From: Candidatus Omnitrophota bacterium
GTDB taxonomy: Bacteria > Omnitrophota > Gorgyraeia > Gygaellales > Profunditerraquicolaceae
Reading direction: 5' to 3'
DNA: 10,775 bases
Assembly: GCA_030691865.1 (NCBI GenBank)
Contig: JAUYDL010000078.1
Coordinates: 1-10,775, forward strand
The first letter of the stretch is position 1. Each line of letters starts with the position of its first letter. Shown in pieces: positions 1 to 5,518 of the stretch. Both the position numbers and the translations under genes were made by a program. Below the pieces are notes generated by a model. It was not told the DNA's origin, did not search any database, and saw nothing but the letters and a program-made list of their open reading frames with translations.

Positions 1-1541
1 CTAATCGGGAACGCCCTGACAAAAGTTTCTTTATCAGAACGGACAATGCTGAATTTCTCTAAATCAACCCTTGATACAAGGAGCCTGTTGGCGGTATCGA
101 GAAAGTTGTTGCAATGATTCTGGACATGAAAACCTATTAGATCACACCCAAGCATTCCTTCAAGAATCTCTTTGCGGTAAGGGCAGATAGAAAATGCCTC
201 CGGAGTAGGCCAAGGAATATGCCAAAAAAGCGCAATTGTGGTATCTGGGCGTTTTTCTTTAATCATCTTCCCGAGCAGAGTAAAGTGGTAATCTTGAATA
301 AATACAAAGGGATGTTTAGCGGGGAGTTCCTCCAAAACAGAATCCGCAAACTTCTGATTTACCTTTTTGTAAGCCTGCCAGTCTAACTCCCGGAAAATCG
401 GCCTTGTATGCGTGTTGTGGCATAGCGGCCATAAACCCTCATTGGAAAATCCGTAATAGTAACCATCTTCCTCTTCTTTATTCAGCCAAACCCTCTTAAG
501 AATATAACGTATATCTTTAGGCGGAACACCCAACTTGTCTTTTGAATTTACAAATTTCTTGTCCGCATTACCAGCACCGTGAGCAATCCATGTGCCGCCA
601 CAAGCGCATAAAACCGGATGAATCGCAGTAACCACACCGCTTGCCGGCCTGATGCATTTTTCTAAACCAGTTGCCTCATCAACAACATGCATATAGGGCT
701 CACGGTTAGACACTACAATTAAGGCTTTTTCTCCTAACTTCGCCCGAATTAGGTCTTTTAATTTTGATTCTGTCCAGATTTCTTCTTTTTCTAGGCGAGC
801 AGACGCTTCATCTGAAATCGTCCTGCGTGCGACTCTTAAACTCAATGCCGCCTGCTCAACTTCACTGGCAAGCTTACCCAGATCCCCTTTTTCTCTAATC
901 GGATGCGCTTCATCAGTTTCGCCTCTCTGGAAAAACTTAAACCAATCCGTTAAACGTTGTATTGGAAGAGCAAAAATCTGCCTGTGTAGAAGAATGGATA
1001 AAACAAAAATAACCACAACTAAACTTATTAAAGTAGAGCTGATGCTCCTCCAAAGCTCAGTTAACCTTGCGAAGACATAAGAAGTATCGTGTATAACCTC
1101 AACCATTCCCAAAAGCTGCCCCTCATCATCAACTACAGGAAGAATATAACTGTAAACTTGGTAGTCTTTGAATTTCTCTAATTCTCCCCGCGGAATCTTA
1201 TTGGCTATAATATCTTTGATATAAGGCTTGTCTTTTTCTTTCCAATCGGCGAACCTTTTAGTAAGCGCGATTATGTTCCCATCTTTATCGTAAATAACGC
1301 AACCTTGCAATCTTTCCCGGGTCTCAAATTTCTCCGCAAGATAATTTGCATTTTTTAAATCATGGCCCAAAAGCACATGTTTCACCGATAATTCCATGCT
1401 TTCGGCAACGGTCCTGGCTTTTCGCTTTAAGTCGTCAGTAAGCTTCTCTTCTTCTAAACGCACCTGGAAAAAGCCAAAAAGCGTAAAGGCCACGGAAACA
1501 ATAATTAGAATCGGTAGAATAAATAAAAATACTCTTCTCAT
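1..1541 (-). CDS. otsA: Trehalose-6-phosphate synthase (GT20) with N-terminal sensor/HAMP module, C-terminus off window
   Basis: The reading frame is open from an ATG at 1541 to the left edge (513 codons), so the 3' part is missing. Residues 5-25 form a first membrane helix, about 26-165 an extracytoplasmic sensor-like region, about 169-186 a second helix, and about 187-240 a HAMP-like linker (LPIQRLTDWF, then EKGDLGKLASEVEQA). From about 272 the protein is a GT20 glycosyltransferase: SNREP (R280), RPASGVVTAI (glycine loop near 302), LWPLCH (W371), IQDYH (D417), FWHIPWP (H441) and EILEGMLGCDLIGFH (459-472), matching OtsA positions that bind glucose-6-phosphate and the nucleotide sugar. The family joins UDP- or GDP-glucose to glucose-6-phosphate to give trehalose-6-phosphate. 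An SD, GAGGTG (1546-1551), supports the start. The sensor fusion suggests membrane-localised, signal-responsive synthesis, which is inference. A related activity such as glucosylglycerol-phosphate synthase cannot be excluded because the C-terminal half is absent. Confidence 0.9.
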   Translation of the reverse strand, partial: MRRVFLFILPILIIVSVAFTLFGFFQVRLEEEKLTDDLKRKARTVAESMELSVKHVLLGHDLKNANYLAEKFETRERLQGCVIYDKDGNIIALTKRFADWKEKDKPYIKDIIANKIPRGELEKFKDYQVYSYILPVVDDEGQLLGMVEVIHDTSYVFARLTELWRSISSTLISLVVVIFVLSILLHRQIFALPIQRLTDWFKFFQRGETDEAHPIREKGDLGKLASEVEQAALSLRVARRTISDEASARLEKEEIWTESKLKDLIRAKLGEKALIVVSNREPYMHVVDEATGLEKCIRPASGVVTAIHPVLCACGGTWIAHGAGNADKKFVNSKDKLGVPPKDIRYILKRVWLNKEEEDGYYYGFSNEGLWPLCHNTHTRPIFRELDWQAYKKVNQKFADSVLEELPAKHPFVFIQDYHFTLLGKMIKEKRPDTTIALFWHIPWPTPEAFSICPYRKEILEGMLGCDLIGFHVQNHCNNFLDTANRLLVSRVDLEKFSIVRSDKETFVRAFPI

Positions 1542-1551
1542 TTTTCACCTC

Positions 1552-1596
1552 AACAAAACAAAAACCGCCATCCTGCATTCACATACAAGATGGCGG
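1552..1596 (-). terminator. Terminator-like hairpin in the leader of the trehalose synthase gene
   Basis: On the minus strand a perfect 8-bp stem, CCGCCATC/GATGGCGG (arms 1589-1596 and 1565-1572, 16-nt loop), is followed directly by a T-rich tract (1552-1564) and then by the SD of the downstream gene. It has the form of an intrinsic terminator. Because a good promoter lies upstream of it (1669-1696), it would sit inside the transcript leader and act as an attenuator. It could instead just end read-through from the M15 peptidase gene. Confidence 0.7.
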
Positions 1597-1605
1597 CCCG
1601 ACCAT
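1579..1605 (-). CDS. Possible 8-residue leader peptide overlapping the attenuator stem
   Basis: An ATG at 1605 opens an 8-codon frame, MVGPPSCM, ending in TGA at 1579-1581. It is preceded by a strong SD, GGAGG (1615-1619), at 9-nt spacing. Codons 4-6 lie on the first arm of the terminator-like stem, so a ribosome on this frame would block the hairpin. Such arrangements are typical of translation-coupled attenuation. The peptide is too short for homology to help, and it may be chance. Confidence 0.4.
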   Translation of the reverse strand: MVGPPSCM

Positions 1606-1668
1606 CAAAAATCTCCTCCAGAAATATTCACATATTCCCGGACCACTTATTAAAATTTGATTCGTTTG

Positions 1669-1696
1669 ATTATACCACTTCCAATCAATATCTCAA
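1669..1696 (-). promoter_or_regulatory. Sigma70-type promoter of the trehalose synthase gene
   Basis: Minus-strand -35 TTGAGA (1691-1696), 16-nt spacer, -10 TATAAT (1669-1674); the expected start is near 1662, giving a leader of about 120 nt. A perfect 12-bp palindrome, AGATATATATCT (1696-1707), abuts the -35 box and could be an operator. The stretch AGTGGTATAAT around the -10 is identical in the nfeD promoter. Confidence 0.65.
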
Positions 1697-1723
1697 GATA
1701 TATATCTGCTACGTGTCAAAATA

Positions 1724-1799
1724 ACTCTCTGTAAACAGGTATGGTAAAATTAGAGAGGTGTCTCGTTTCCCGACGCCCCAGAAATATGGTGCGGCAGGA
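1724..1799. repeat. Family 1 dispersed repeat, single copy at the peptidase gene end
   Basis: This copy reads CTCTCTGTAAACAGGTA (1725-1741), then AGAGAGGTGTC (1752-1762) and GACGCCCCAGAAAT (1772-1785), matching copies at 4349-4490 and 10491-10636. CTCTCT (1725-1730) and AGAGAG (1752-1757) pair into a hairpin that overlaps the peptidase stop codon, and on the minus strand it is followed by TTATTTTG, so the copy may also be the terminator of that gene. Confidence 0.7.
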
Positions 1800-2463
1800 C
1801 TTTCTCAAAATGCTGGTAATCTTTTAAAGATTTCCAGTTGCCTCCCCATGCCCATCCCAAACGTATAAAAGTTTTTACAACAGGGGAATCATAAGCAAGC
1901 GTTCCCGGTTTACGCGTATCGTATACTGCATTAGGAGGCAATACAATGTTTCCTTTAATATAAGGATTTTGCACAGGATTAATATCAATAGCAAAACCAT
2001 AAGCATGTTTAGAAAGAGATTTTTCTCCGGTTACCGTTCTATAATTAAACGCGGAAGTATTATTGGATAACATGGATTGATCATCCTCATTCCACTTTCC
2101 ATTCTTAAAAAACCGGTCATGAGAAATGGGGATGACGGAAGCAATAGGAAATTTGTTTTCTAAAGCAACTCGGAATACTTCCCGAATATCTTCTACGAGT
2201 CTTTCATCTATAACAAGTTGCCCCTTGTGGATTTTCCCGTCAAATGAATAATATAATACATCTACGAGCCTTAGCCTCTCTTTAAATTCAGGCGGGCTCT
2301 CTTTTCTCAACGCTTCAGTCAATGAAATATCGCTATCGATAATCGGATTCTGGAGGGAGCCGGCTGGCGTTCTTCCTACTCCCCTAATCTCTATGGCGCA
2401 TCCGAATAAAACTGCAATTAAGAATAAAAGGAAAAAAAATAAATATTTCTTTGCCGTATTCAA
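1750..2463 (-). CDS. M15-type D-alanyl-D-alanine carboxypeptidase-like lipoprotein
   Basis: This 237-residue protein begins with a lipoprotein signal: charged start, hydrophobic core 7-20, and L-F-G-C with the lipidated cysteine at C22. The C-terminal half carries the VanY/peptidase M15 zinc site: KHAYGFAIDIN (H153 and D160) and DYQHFE (H218). The family cleaves D-Ala-D-Ala or related peptide bonds in peptidoglycan stems, so an envelope location and wall-trimming role are likely. The start is a TTG at 2463 with only a weak GAG upstream; no in-frame ATG exists between it and the preceding in-frame stop. The last 12 or so residues (HHISGASGNETPL) are encoded by a family 1 dispersed repeat, so the natural end of the protein has probably been replaced or extended. 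No clear promoter was found in the short gap behind the rubrerythrin gene. The family assignment is firm; the exact substrate is not. Confidence 0.85.
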   Translation of the reverse strand: MNTAKKYLFFFLLFLIAVLFGCAIEIRGVGRTPAGSLQNPIIDSDISLTEALRKESPPEFKERLRLVDVLYYSFDGKIHKGQLVIDERLVEDIREVFRVALENKFPIASVIPISHDRFFKNGKWNEDDQSMLSNNTSAFNYRTVTGEKSLSKHAYGFAIDINPVQNPYIKGNIVLPPNAVYDTRKPGTLAYDSPVVKTFIRLGWAWGGNWKSLKDYQHFEKVLPHHISGASGNETPL

Positions 2464-2512
2464 CTCAAATTTTAGGATAAATGTGATCGGGCCAAACTAT
2501 TCAAACTTAAGA

Positions 2513-2546
2513 ATGCTTCTCGTATGATCCGAGGGAGAACCTCTCT
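2513..2546 (-). repeat. Family 2 hairpin repeat, terminator position behind rubrerythrin
   Basis: It begins just after the rubrerythrin stop. On the minus strand it reads GAGAGGTTCTCCCTCGG, then ATCATACGAGAAGC, then ATTCTTAAG. GGTTCTC and GAGAAGC pair over 6 of 7 positions. It shares ATACGAGA with the copy at 3288-3317. Its position and shape fit an intrinsic terminator, although the T-tract is poor. Confidence 0.55.
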
Positions 2547-3125
2547 TTAATAATTTCCTGCTAAAACCTCATAGTATGCCTGCGGATGTTTACAAACCGG
2601 GCATTCTTTCGGCGCCTCAACCCCTTCAATCACATAACCGCAATTAATACAGTGCCATTTTACCACGGATTTCTTTTTAAATACTTCCTGGTTTGCGATA
2701 TTGTTGATCAGCTTACGGTAGCGCGATTCATGAAACTTTTCTACCTTTGCTATCTGCTCAAACGAACGCGCAACCTCAGGGAATCCTTCATCTTTAGCAG
2801 TCTTGGCAAAATCCTGATAAAGTATCGTCCATTCCATATTCTCACCTGCCGCTGCTTCTTCGAGATTGGTTTTTGTATCCTTTATTACCCCTGCAGGATA
2901 AACCGCGGTTATCTCCACATCTCCGCCCTCAAGGTGCTTAAAGAAAACTTTGGCGTGCTCTTTTTCGTTTTCGGCTGTTTCGGTGAATATATTTGCAATC
3001 TGCTCAAAGCCTTCCTTCCTTGCGGCGCTGGCAAAATAGGTATAACGATTACGCGCCTGAGATTCGCCAGAAAATGATTTCAATAAATTTTGCTCCGTCT
3101 TTGTACCCTTGATTGATTTGCTCAT
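2547..3125 (-). CDS. rbr: Rubrerythrin
   Basis: This 192-residue cytoplasmic diiron protein reduces hydrogen peroxide to water. The ferritin-like four-helix domain (about 6-145) shows the iron ligands in order: E21 (SGESQARNRY), E54 and H57 (ENEKEHA), E95 and E98 (GENMEW), E129 and H132 (VEKFHESRY). The C-terminal rubredoxin-like domain has C159-x2-C162 and C175-x2-C178, which hold one iron and pass electrons to the diiron site. Length and domain order are those of classical rubrerythrin. The start ATG follows AGGAG, which overlaps the stop of the desulforedoxin-like gene only 13 nt upstream, so the two are co-transcribed and probably translationally coupled. A small redox protein next to rubrerythrin is a plausible electron donor, which is inference from context. 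Confidence 0.95.
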   Translation of the reverse strand: MSKSIKGTKTEQNLLKSFSGESQARNRYTYFASAARKEGFEQIANIFTETAENEKEHAKVFFKHLEGGDVEITAVYPAGVIKDTKTNLEEAAAGENMEWTILYQDFAKTAKDEGFPEVARSFEQIAKVEKFHESRYRKLINNIANQEVFKKKSVVKWHCINCGYVIEGVEAPKECPVCKHPQAYYEVLAGNY

Positions 3126-3138
3126 TTTTAGCTATCTC

Positions 3139-3264
3139 CTAATCTTCGATTTTCTCCATCGGTTTTTTGCAACAGACAAGTTCTCCGCCACCTACCTTAG
3201 TAACCGTAACTTCGTTACCACAGACATTACATCTGTATTTTTCTCCTACTTTTTGAACTCCCAT
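3139..3264 (-). CDS. Desulforedoxin-like small iron protein (41 aa)
   Basis: The frame starts at ATG 3264 behind a strong SD, GGAGG, at 7-nt spacing, and ends in TAG at 3139. The 41-residue product has the desulforedoxin pattern: VGEKYRCNVCGNEV (C12, C15), then GGGELVCCKKPM with adjacent C31 and C32. In desulforedoxin and the N-terminal domain of desulfoferrodoxin these four cysteines bind one iron, and the protein works as a small homodimeric redox carrier. Here it stands alone without the superoxide reductase domain. It is first in an operon with rubrerythrin and likely feeds it electrons or shares its peroxide response. It is short enough to be missed by gene callers with a size cutoff. 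Confidence 0.88.
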   Translation of the reverse strand: MGVQKVGEKYRCNVCGNEVTVTKVGGGELVCCKKPMEKIED

Positions 3265-3287
3265 AATAGACCTCCTTTTAAAATAAT

Positions 3288-3317
3288 GGTTCCTCTCGTA
3301 TGAATTGAGGGGAAACC
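3288..3317 (-). repeat. Family 2 hairpin repeat in the leader of the desulforedoxin-rubrerythrin operon
   Basis: On the minus strand GGTTTCCCCTC and GAGAGGAACC pair over 9 positions with one bulge and one mismatch around a 9-nt loop, followed by ATTATTTT and then the SD. The hairpin lies downstream of the promoter at 3339-3367, so it would be transcribed in the leader, where it could stabilise the message or attenuate it. Confidence 0.6.
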
Positions 3318-3557
3318 TTTTTCTATTTACAGGTATGTATTATAAGGCTGAAGATGGCGGTTATCAAGGAAATTCGGGATTTAGAGAGACTATTTCCTAG
3401 CGTAATTTGTCCGTTTTGTCCAGTCTTTTTTGTCATAAAATTACCTAACTATTTACAATATAAAACGTTGCTTTTGGTCTGCTTCAAAGAGACAGACATC
3501 TGTTTTCTTTTTTATTCTTATTCATAAATTTCTTTCAAGAAAAACATCCTGCAAAAA
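3318..3557. other. Gene-free stretch between superoxide dismutase and the rubrerythrin operon
   Basis: No convincing gene was seen. It holds the operon promoter and, further right, TTTAGAGAG (3380-3388) and the phrase AATTTGTCCGTTTTGTCC (3404-3421), both matched at similar spacing near 4688-4750 beside another family 2 hairpin. The remainder is AT-rich and includes runs of T at 3425-3431 and 3507-3513. Confidence 0.5.
3339..3367 (-). promoter_or_regulatory. Promoter of the desulforedoxin-rubrerythrin operon
   Basis: Minus-strand -35 TTGATA (3362-3367), 17-nt spacer, -10 TATAAT (3339-3344); the start is expected near 3332 and the leader would be about 68 nt. This is one of the best promoter matches in the window. 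No PerR-like palindrome was recognised around it. Confidence 0.7.
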
Positions 3558-3644
3558 TTAGTTATTTTTTTTAGAAATCCGGCCCATGATAAATCCGGCA
3601 ATAATAATCCCTGTCTTAATCGCCGCTAGAAACTTCTCTTTCAA
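3558..3644 (-). CDS. Possible 28-residue single-TM peptide behind superoxide dismutase
   Basis: A frame with a TTG start at 3644 and TAA stop at 3558-3560 encodes LKEKFLAAIKTGIIIAGF then IMGRISKKNN. A hydrophobic helix between charged ends looks like a small membrane peptide. It begins 10 nt after the superoxide dismutase stop. There is no good SD (only GAGAAG further upstream), and the frame continues upstream into the dismutase gene, so it could be chance. I do not recognise it. Confidence 0.22.
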   Translation of the reverse strand: MKEKFLAAIKTGIIIAGFIMGRISKKNN

Positions 3645-3654
3645 AAACGCTTCT

Positions 3655-4248
3655 CTAATCCAAGCGAGAATTGACGAAATCCCAGTTGATTAAATGCTTA
3701 ATAAATGTATCCAGATAATCTCCTCTTCTATTCTGGTAATCAAGATAATAAGCATGCTCCCACACATCAACCGTAAGCAATGGCGTCAATCCATGAGCGA
3801 ATGGAGTATCCGCATTAGCTGTCCTCATGATTTCCAATTTGCCTTCCTTAATAACTAACCAGGCCCAACCACTGCCGAATTGAGTCAATCCCGCATTTTT
3901 AAACTCTTCTGCAAACTTCTCGAAACTCCCAAAAGCAGCCTTAATCTTCTTTTCGATTGCACCAACAGGAGGGCCGCCGCCCCCTGGTTTCATGGACTGC
4001 CAATAGAAAGCATGATTCCAGACTTGAGCCGCATTATTAAATATGGCTGACTTTGAAGTATCTTTGGCGGTTTTTTTAATGATGTTCCCGAGCGTCTCTT
4101 TAGCCAATTCCGTTCCCTCAATCAACCCGTTGAGCTTCTCAACATACGCACGATGATGCTTGCCGTAGTGAAAATCCAACGTCTTTGCGCTAATATGCGG
4201 CGACAAGACATCCTCCGCATAGGGTAATTCCAGTAAAAAAATAGCCAT
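3655..4248 (-). CDS. sodB: Superoxide dismutase, Fe-type
   Basis: This 197-residue cytoplasmic enzyme converts superoxide to oxygen and hydrogen peroxide. The metal ligands are H27 (HYGKHH), H79 (AAQVWNHAFYW), D161 and H165 (DVWEHAYYLDY). The glutamine in AAQVWNH (Q75) and the NADTP stretch (145-149) are at the places that mark iron rather than manganese enzymes, so Fe is preferred by motif. Length is normal. The start ATG at 4248 follows AAGGAG at 7-nt spacing, and a promoter and an upstream terminator isolate it as its own transcription unit. Its product, peroxide, is the substrate of the neighbouring rubrerythrin, so the two units form a detoxification pair in what is probably an anaerobe. 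No signal peptide is present. Confidence 0.95.
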   Translation of the reverse strand: MAIFLLELPYAEDVLSPHISAKTLDFHYGKHHRAYVEKLNGLIEGTELAKETLGNIIKKTAKDTSKSAIFNNAAQVWNHAFYWQSMKPGGGGPPVGAIEKKIKAAFGSFEKFAEEFKNAGLTQFGSGWAWLVIKEGKLEIMRTANADTPFAHGLTPLLTVDVWEHAYYLDYQNRRGDYLDTFIKHLINWDFVNSRLD

Positions 4249-4283
4249 AACTTTCTCCTTTTTTTCTTAGTTATATTCTATGT

Positions 4284-4312
4284 ATTATACTACAAAAAGC
4301 GGCTTATATAAA
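4284..4312 (-). promoter_or_regulatory. Probable promoter of superoxide dismutase
   Basis: Minus-strand -10 TATAAT (4284-4289) is perfect; the -35 at 17-nt spacing, TTTATA (4307-4312), matches the consensus at four of six positions. It lies directly downstream of the terminator at 4315-4344 and 36 nt before the start codon. Confidence 0.55.
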
Positions 4313-4314
4313 TC

Positions 4315-4344
4315 AAAAACAGGCCGGTTGCGTAGCCTGTTTTT
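4315..4344. terminator. Bidirectional intrinsic terminator
   Basis: A perfect 10-bp stem, AAAAACAGGC/GCCTGTTTTT, encloses a 10-nt loop (4325-4334) and carries T-runs on both strands. On the minus strand it would stop transcripts arriving from the hydrolase-nitroreductase unit just before the superoxide dismutase promoter. Confidence 0.75.
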
Positions 4345-4348
4345 ATCG

Positions 4349-4490
4349 TGGTATCTCCGCTAAGTACGTCCAAAAAGGGCTTACCATAAAAAGATTCTCC
4401 GTAAACAGGTCTTGCGGAATTTTAGATGTAACTCCCGTGAGGACGCCCAGAAATACGGCGTGACAGAAAGACTCTCTGTATACAGGTAAA
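4349..4490. repeat. Family 1 repeat, tandem pair with 77-nt period
   Basis: GTAAACAGGT at 4401-4410 recurs as GTATACAGGT at 4478-4487. The first unit (4350-4410) aligns without gaps to 10574-10634 with about 52 of 61 bases identical by eye, including AAAGGGCTTACCATAAAAA. The second unit contains AGGACGCCCAGAAATACGGCG, as in the copy at 1724-1799. No protein is encoded. Confidence 0.75.
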
Positions 4491-4517
4491 ATAAAAACCC
4501 GTAACGAATGTTACGGG
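4488..4517 (-). terminator. Intrinsic terminator on the minus strand
   Basis: A perfect 8-bp stem, CCCGTAAC/GTTACGGG, with a 4-nt loop (4506-4509) is followed on the minus strand by TTTTTATTTT. It lies about 320 nt behind the nitroreductase gene and directly borders a family 1 repeat, in the order terminator, T-tract, ACCTGTATACAGAGAG. Confidence 0.72.
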
Positions 4518-4596
4518 CTTGTAAATACTTTAGGCACCCGATTAAATGATTTAACGTAGTGCCATTTTTCCTACAAAAAGATTTAGCGGAAAAAAT

Positions 4597-4627
4597 GGGT
4601 CCCTCATCGTTAAACCGAGGGGAAAAC
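4597..4627 (-). repeat. Family 2 hairpin repeat
   Basis: On the minus strand it reads TTTTCCCCTCGG, then TTTAACGATGAGGGACCC, followed by ATTTTTTCC, so a CCCTC/GAGGG stem precedes a T-tract. It resembles the copies at 2513, 3288 and 7950 and probably ends the nitroreductase transcript. Confidence 0.55.
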
Positions 4628-4840
4628 TCTCTGAATTTATTAGCCTAATTATATAGGCGTTAACCTATTATGGCAAGAATTATTTGGTTTAGAGAGGGAT
4701 TTTATAGCTGATTACTGGGCTGGTGAGAGCAAAATTTGTCCTTTTTGTCCTGTATTATTCAAGATAATCGCTGTAACTTTTCGGTGGCGAATTTGCAGGT
4801 AGAAACTAAAGGGACACACCCTATCTTAAGTTTATTGGAA

Positions 4841-5518
4841 TCAAGGATGGCTATGGCCGACAGGAATAATATATAAAGGCACGTGATCTGCGGGTAGATT
4901 TAATATGCTTTTTACTTCCTCGTCGCTAAAAGCACCTATGGGGACGGAAACCAGGCCTAACGCGACTGCTTGCAAATGGATATTCTGGGCAATGTGACCC
5001 GTCTCAATATCAGCGTATCTCTTCCCGCGCTCCCCATACTTAAAGGTAACCTTATCATAGACTGCGCAGATGACGATATCTAATGGAGCGTCGCTAACTG
5101 AACTCTGACCTAAGCTAGCGTTACACAAATCGCCTCGTAAATCACCCTCGCTTAAAACCTCAAGCGCATGTCTCTCGGGAAGGTAATGATACACGCCGTC
5201 TTTGGTAAGTGCGTAAATCTCCATTGGGTATAAAGCACCTGCAGAAGGAGCGTTGCGCAAGCTATGACCTCCCCTTCTTTCCGTAATGCCTTGCGCTGCC
5301 CAGAGTAATTGGCTAATCTGATATAAGGTCAATTCTTTCTTGCTAAATGACCTCTGAGAACGCCTTTTGGCAATCGCTTCTTCAAGGGAGATTATTCCTT
5401 TAGTTATAGGTTGCGGTAATTGAATTTCTTTTGCCTTTGCCATACTCAAATCCTCCTTACCAATAAAAAGCAGAGTTGCTATAAAAATAATGTAGCCTAT
5501 TTTGCTATATGAAATCAT
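4841..5518 (-). CDS. SagB/ThcOx-type nitroreductase family protein
   Basis: This 225-residue FMN-dependent oxidoreductase-like protein shows the family's KRRSQRSF motif (51-58) for flavin phosphate binding, then LTLYQISQLLWAAQGIT, NAPSAGALYPMEIY, and ETGHIAQNIHLQAVALGL near the C-terminus. SagB-type enzymes oxidise azolines in peptide natural products, but many stand-alone members have no known substrate; no peptide precursor or cyclodehydratase is visible here. Two starts are plausible. ATG 5518 overlaps the hydrolase gene in ATGA and gives a hydrophobic segment (7-20) like a signal peptide or anchor. ATG 5443 (M26) has a strong SD, AAGGAGG, at 8-nt spacing and gives a cytosolic form. I keep the longer form because of the 4-nt overlap and because similar stand-alone members often carry a signal peptide, which is recollection and not checked. 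Confidence 0.85.
   Translation of the reverse strand: MISYSKIGYIIFIATLLFIGKEDLSMAKAKEIQLPQPITKGIISLEEAIAKRRSQRSFSKKELTLYQISQLLWAAQGITERRGGHSLRNAPSAGALYPMEIYALTKDGVYHYLPERHALEVLSEGDLRGDLCNASLGQSSVSDAPLDIVICAVYDKVTFKYGERGKRYADIETGHIAQNIHLQAVALGLVSVPIGAFSDEEVKSILNLPADHVPLYIIPVGHSHP

Larger units (their letters stand above)
4345..4840. other. Gene-free, structure-rich intergenic region
   Basis: No gene was seen on either strand. In order it holds the family 1 tandem pair, the 4488-4517 terminator, a GGCAC/GTGCC hairpin (starting near 4532, followed by ATTTTT on the plus strand), a CCATTTTTCC/GGAAAAAATGG hairpin (arms 4562-4571 and 4588-4598), a family 2 hairpin (4597-4627), and a tail with TTTAGAGAG (4688-4696) and AATTTGTCCTTTTTGTCC (4733-4750). 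The region seems to be built of several repeat modules side by side. Confidence 0.6.

Noticed and set aside
1396..1653. Plus-strand frame of 85 codons
   Set aside because: It overlaps the N-terminus of the trehalose synthase and its leader hairpin; the composition is unstructured.
1713..1718. Perfect -35 box TTGACA on the minus strand
   Set aside because: No -10 box lies at 16-18 nt; the neighbouring TTGAGA/TATAAT pair is far better spaced.
2586..3077. Long plus-strand frame (163 codons)
   Set aside because: It lies wholly opposite rubrerythrin, whose cysteine and iron-ligand motifs are intact; the plus-strand product has no recognisable domain.
4349..4490. CRISPR array because of tandem units
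   Set aside because: Only two diverged units, no constant repeat with unique spacers, and no cas genes nearby.
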